Part shown: positions 13,652 to 15,788 of the stretch, piece after piece
Layout: each line of letters starts with the position of its first letter
How positions within the stretch are numbered: position 1 is the first letter of the stretch
Assembly: GCA_038244535.1 (NCBI GenBank)
Contig: JBBRTJ010000083.1
Coordinates: 1 to 15,788, forward strand
Source: JBBRTJ01 sp038244535
GTDB lineage: Bacteria; Actinomycetota; Acidimicrobiia; Acidimicrobiales; Ilumatobacteraceae
Direction of reading: 5' to 3'
Length of the DNA: 15,788 bases
Position numbers and translations under genes: made by a program
The notes under the pieces: model-generated
Databases searched by the model: none
Told to the model about the DNA's origin: nothing
Seen by the model: only the letters and a program-made list of their open reading frames with translations

Positions 13652-15517
13652 GTGCTGCTCCTCGACGCCGAAGGCCTGGGCGCCTCCCGTCCCGGGCGGC
13701 CGCTGTACACCGGGCTCTCGGTGACCGTTTCGACGGGTGACCGTCTCGGCGTGGTCGGCATCAACGGTTCGGGCAAGTCGACGCTCCTGCGAGCGCTGGC
13801 CGGGGTCGGCCCCGTCGAGGAGGGCGAGGTCCGCCGGGCAGGGGGAGCCACGATCACCCTGCTCGACCAGGACGCGGATCTGCCGGCGGGCTCGGTGCGC
13901 GAGGTGGTCGGCCATGGCTGGCGGGGCGAGGCCGTCCTCGAACGCATCGGCATGGGTGGGTACCGCGATGCCGACGTCCGGACGCTCTCGGGTGGTCAGG
14001 CCAAGCGCGTTGCGTTGGCGCGCGCCCTGGTGGCCGAATCCGACGTGCTCCTCCTCGATGAGCCGACCAACCACCTCGACCTCGACGCGATCTCGTGGCT
14101 CGAGGATCATCTGGCCCGGTTCCGCGGCGGGCTCGTGCTGGTCACGCACGACCGGCACGTGCTCGACCGCGTGACCACCCGCGTGCTCGAGCTCGACCGT
14201 GGTCGGGGGTACGTCCACGTCCCCAAGGGTGAGCACGCCGGGTCCGGGTACGCGGCCTACCTCGCGGGAAGGGCCGAACGCGAGGAGCGGGCCGCCAACA
14301 ACGAACAGGTTCGGCGCAACCTGGCCCGGGCCGAGCTGGCGTGGCTCCAGCGCGGCGCACCGGCGCGGACCCGCAAGCCCCAGGCCCGCATCGACGCCGC
14401 TCGGGCGATCGTCGATGGCCGTCCCGATGCTGCCGCCCGCGCCGGGGACATGCAGCTCGGGTCGTTCGCCCCGACCCGGCTCGGTTCAAAGGTGATCGAG
14501 CTGGCCGATGTGGCGTTCTCCTGGCCCGATGGCACTGAGGTGCTCCACGGCGTCGACCTCGTCGTCGAGCCCGGTGACCGCCTCGGGATCGTCGGGCCGA
14601 ACGGCTCGGGCAAGAGCACGCTGCTCGACATCTTGTCCGGGCGGCGTCAGGCGACCGCGGGCACCGTCGAGCGGGGCGCCACGGTCAAGGTCGGCTACCA
14701 CGATCAGCTCGGTGTCGAGCTCGACCCGGCACTCAAGGTGCGCGAGGCGGTGGTGGGCCCGCTGCGCCAGCCCGACTGGGAGGACGCGCGGCTGATGGAG
14801 CGCTTCTGGTTCGACACCGACGCGCAGTGGGCCGAGATCGCCACGCTGAGCGGTGGTGAACGGCGGCGGCTCCAGCTCCTGCTCGTCCTCGCGCAGCGCC
14901 CGAACGTGCTGCTCCTCGACGAGCCAACGAACGACCTCGACCTCGACACCCTGCGAGCGCTCGAGGACTTCCTCGAGTCGTGGCCCGGCGCGGTGGTGGT
15001 CGTGAGCCACGACCGCTCCTTCCTTGATCGGACCGTCGATCAGGTCATCGCCCTCGACGGAGCCGGTTCGGTGAAGCTGGTGCGCGGGGGTTACGCGGGG
15101 TGGCAGGCCGAGCGACAGGCCGCGGCCCGTGGCACCTCGGGCTCGGCGCGCGCCCTTCCCGTCGGAGGCAAGGCCGGCCAGGGCGCTACGGCAGCCGTTC
15201 CGGCACTGACTGCCGGACCGCCCATCTCGGGTCGCGAGGGATCGCCCGGGGCGGCCGGCGCATCGCCGTTGCGTCGCACACCGTCCACGCTGCGGCGATT
15301 GCTCGGCACGGCCGAGCGCGAGCTGATCACGGCAACAGCCAACGCTGCTCGCCTCGAAGCCGAGCTCCTGGCCGCCTCCGCAGAAGGACGCGGGCATCAG
15401 GACCAGCAGCGCCTCGGCACCGAGCTCGCCGCCGCTCACGACCTGGTGACCACCGCCGAGGAGCGCTGGCTCACGCTCGCCGCCGAAGCCGAAGCCCTCG
15501 GCCTCAAGGTCACCTGA
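13652..15517 (+). CDS. ABC-F family ATPase, Uup-like
   Basis: A 621-aa soluble protein with two ABC domains and no membrane segments. Domain 1: Walker A GINGSGKST (36-44), LSGGQ (112-116), Walker B LLLDEPTNHLD (133-143), H-loop THDR. Linker (about 205-260): the AELAWLQRGAPARTRKPQARID segment is of the Uup type. Domain 2: GPNGSGKST (315-323), LSGGE (399-403), LLLDEPTNDLD (420-430), SHDR (452-455). A low-complexity Gly/Ala/Pro tether (about 485-542) leads to a C-terminal helical coiled coil (about 545-615), which Uup uses to bind DNA or ribosomes. ABC-F proteins act on the ribosome E site. GTG 13652 is the only start near the first strand; both nearby ATGs (13641, 13647) are out of frame. Followed by tandem repeat arrays. 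Confidence 0.92.
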   Translation: MLLLDAEGLGASRPGRPLYTGLSVTVSTGDRLGVVGINGSGKSTLLRALAGVGPVEEGEVRRAGGATITLLDQDADLPAGSVREVVGHGWRGEAVLERIGMGGYRDADVRTLSGGQAKRVALARALVAESDVLLLDEPTNHLDLDAISWLEDHLARFRGGLVLVTHDRHVLDRVTTRVLELDRGRGYVHVPKGEHAGSGYAAYLAGRAEREERAANNEQVRRNLARAELAWLQRGAPARTRKPQARIDAARAIVDGRPDAAARAGDMQLGSFAPTRLGSKVIELADVAFSWPDGTEVLHGVDLVVEPGDRLGIVGPNGSGKSTLLDILSGRRQATAGTVERGATVKVGYHDQLGVELDPALKVREAVVGPLRQPDWEDARLMERFWFDTDAQWAEIATLSGGERRRLQLLLVLAQRPNVLLLDEPTNDLDLDTLRALEDFLESWPGAVVVVSHDRSFLDRTVDQVIALDGAGSVKLVRGGYAGWQAERQAAARGTSGSARALPVGGKAGQGATAAVPALTAGPPISGREGSPGAAGASPLRRTPSTLRRLLGTAERELITATANAARLEAELLAASAEGRGHQDQQRLGTELAAAHDLVTTAEERWLTLAAEAEALGLKVT

Positions 15518-15540
15518 CCCGCTTCGCTCACCCGAGCCAG

Positions 15541-15555
15541 CCGCAGTCCCTGCGG
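15541..15555 (+). terminator. Short hairpin after the ABC-F gene
   Basis: CCGCAG-TCC-CTGCGG is a perfect 6-bp stem with a 3-nt loop, 23 nt after the stop codon. There is no U-tract. Its right arm supplies the first three bases of the 9-bp repeat array. Confidence 0.4.
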
Positions 15556-15642
15556 TCAACCCGGTCAACTCGGTCAACTCGGTCAACCCGGTCAACCCGG
15601 TCAACCCGGTCAACCCGGTCAACCCGGTCAACCCGGTCAACT
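15553..15642. repeat. 9-bp tandem repeat, ten units
   Basis: Ten head-to-tail units of CGGTCAAC[C/T] with no interruption. Units 1 and 4-9 end in C; units 2, 3 and 10 end in T. On the minus strand the unit is GGTTGACCG, containing TTGACC. An eleventh unit (15643 on, CGGCACTTT) has decayed. Because the unit is a multiple of 3, every frame through it stays open, producing Ser-Thr-Arg or Leu-Thr-Gly repeat readings that are artefacts. Slipped-strand expansion is the likely origin. Confidence 0.9.
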
Positions 15643-15648
15643 CGGCAC

Positions 15649-15681
15649 TTTGACCGTCGGATTCCCCGCCTGGCGGTCAAA
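15649..15681. repeat. Inverted repeat between the two arrays
   Basis: TTTGACCG (15649-15656) and CGGTCAAA (15674-15681) are perfect inverted arms. With G-U pairs the stem can extend to 12 bp around a 9-nt loop (15661-15669). Both arms contain the CGGTCAA core of the preceding 9-bp array, one of them inverted, so it probably derives from it. It could act as a terminator in either direction. Confidence 0.5.
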
Positions 15682-15695
15682 TCGGCGTTCTAACC

Positions 15696-15788
15696 GTGGA
15701 TCTCCCCGGTCCGACTGGGCCGGGGCGTGGATCTCCCCGGTCCGACTGGGCCGGGGCGTGGATCTCCCCGGTCCGACTGGGCCGGGGC
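15696..15788. repeat. 31-bp tandem repeat, three identical units, running to the window edge
   Basis: Units at 15696-15726, 15727-15757 and 15758-15788 are identical base for base. Within each unit, offsets 9-17 (CCCCGGTCC) pair with offsets 22-30 (GGGCCGGGG) around the 4-nt loop GACT, giving a 9-bp GC stem with one G-U pair: three strong hairpins in a row. There is no spacer between units, so this is not CRISPR, and 31 is not a multiple of 3, so it is not a coding repeat. The array may continue beyond the window. Confidence 0.92.

Noticed and set aside
15553..15640. Leu-Thr-Gly repeat protein (minus) or Ser-Thr-Arg repeat protein (plus) encoded by the 9-bp array
   Set aside because: A 9-bp repeat without stops is open in every frame; the minus frame then runs antisense through the ABC-F gene.
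15696..15788. CRISPR array
   Set aside because: The units abut with no spacers and no cas gene is present.

Overview
The window is very GC-rich, with G or C at most third codon positions. Its gene content fits a high-GC actinobacterium: CYP124-type cytochromes P450, a FadD-type acyl-CoA ligase, an acetyl-CoA acyltransferase, an MmpL-type transporter, an MshB/Mca-like PIG-L deacetylase, and many start codons that look leaderless. A deep actinobacterial lineage such as Acidimicrobiia is my best guess, but that is inference. I see no phage, transposon, CRISPR, tRNA or rRNA.

Layout, left to right: (-) 5' end of a cytidylate-kinase-like gene (1-61, runs off the edge); a 280-bp divergent control region with a 12-bp perfect inverted repeat and a consensus CRP-type box; (+) acyl-CoA ligase; (-)(-) two tandem CYP124-like P450s (transcribed 4679 then 3398); (+) a 96-aa orphan protein and (+) a PIG-L deacetylase; (-) MmpL-family transporter; (+) thiolase and (+) RDD membrane protein; (-) serine beta-lactamase/esterase-like protein; (+) MFS transporter; (-) EntS-type MFS transporter; (+) Uup-like ABC-F ATPase. 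The right end (15518-15788) is non-coding and built of two different tandem arrays: ten 9-bp units, then three identical 31-bp units that each fold into a strong hairpin and end exactly at the window edge.

The left two thirds read as lipid or isoprenoid/steroid side-chain metabolism. The P450s would oxidise a terminal or branched methyl group (known for CYP124), the ligase would make the CoA thioester of the acid, the thiolase would do the last beta-oxidation step, and the MmpL protein could move a lipid. No ferredoxin or ferredoxin reductase for the P450s, and no dehydrogenase or hydratase, is in the window, so the pathway is incomplete here. The right third (beta-lactamase-like protein, two MFS pumps, ABC-F) shows no clear functional link to the left.

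The most interesting signals are regulatory. (1) A perfect TGTGA-N6-TCACA box lies upstream of the acyl-CoA ligase. (2) A shared GGCCRG-TACnnT promoter block precedes three neighbouring genes (P450, orphan protein, PIG-L); in the 35-bp gap between the first two it forms a near-perfect palindrome overlapping both divergent -10 boxes. (3) A TAnnnT-N6-8-start arrangement suggests leaderless transcription at about half the gene starts. (4) A 15-bp repeat array carries the stop codon of the downstream P450. Gene or operon direction flips at almost every boundary, and two convergent pairs overlap at their 3' ends.
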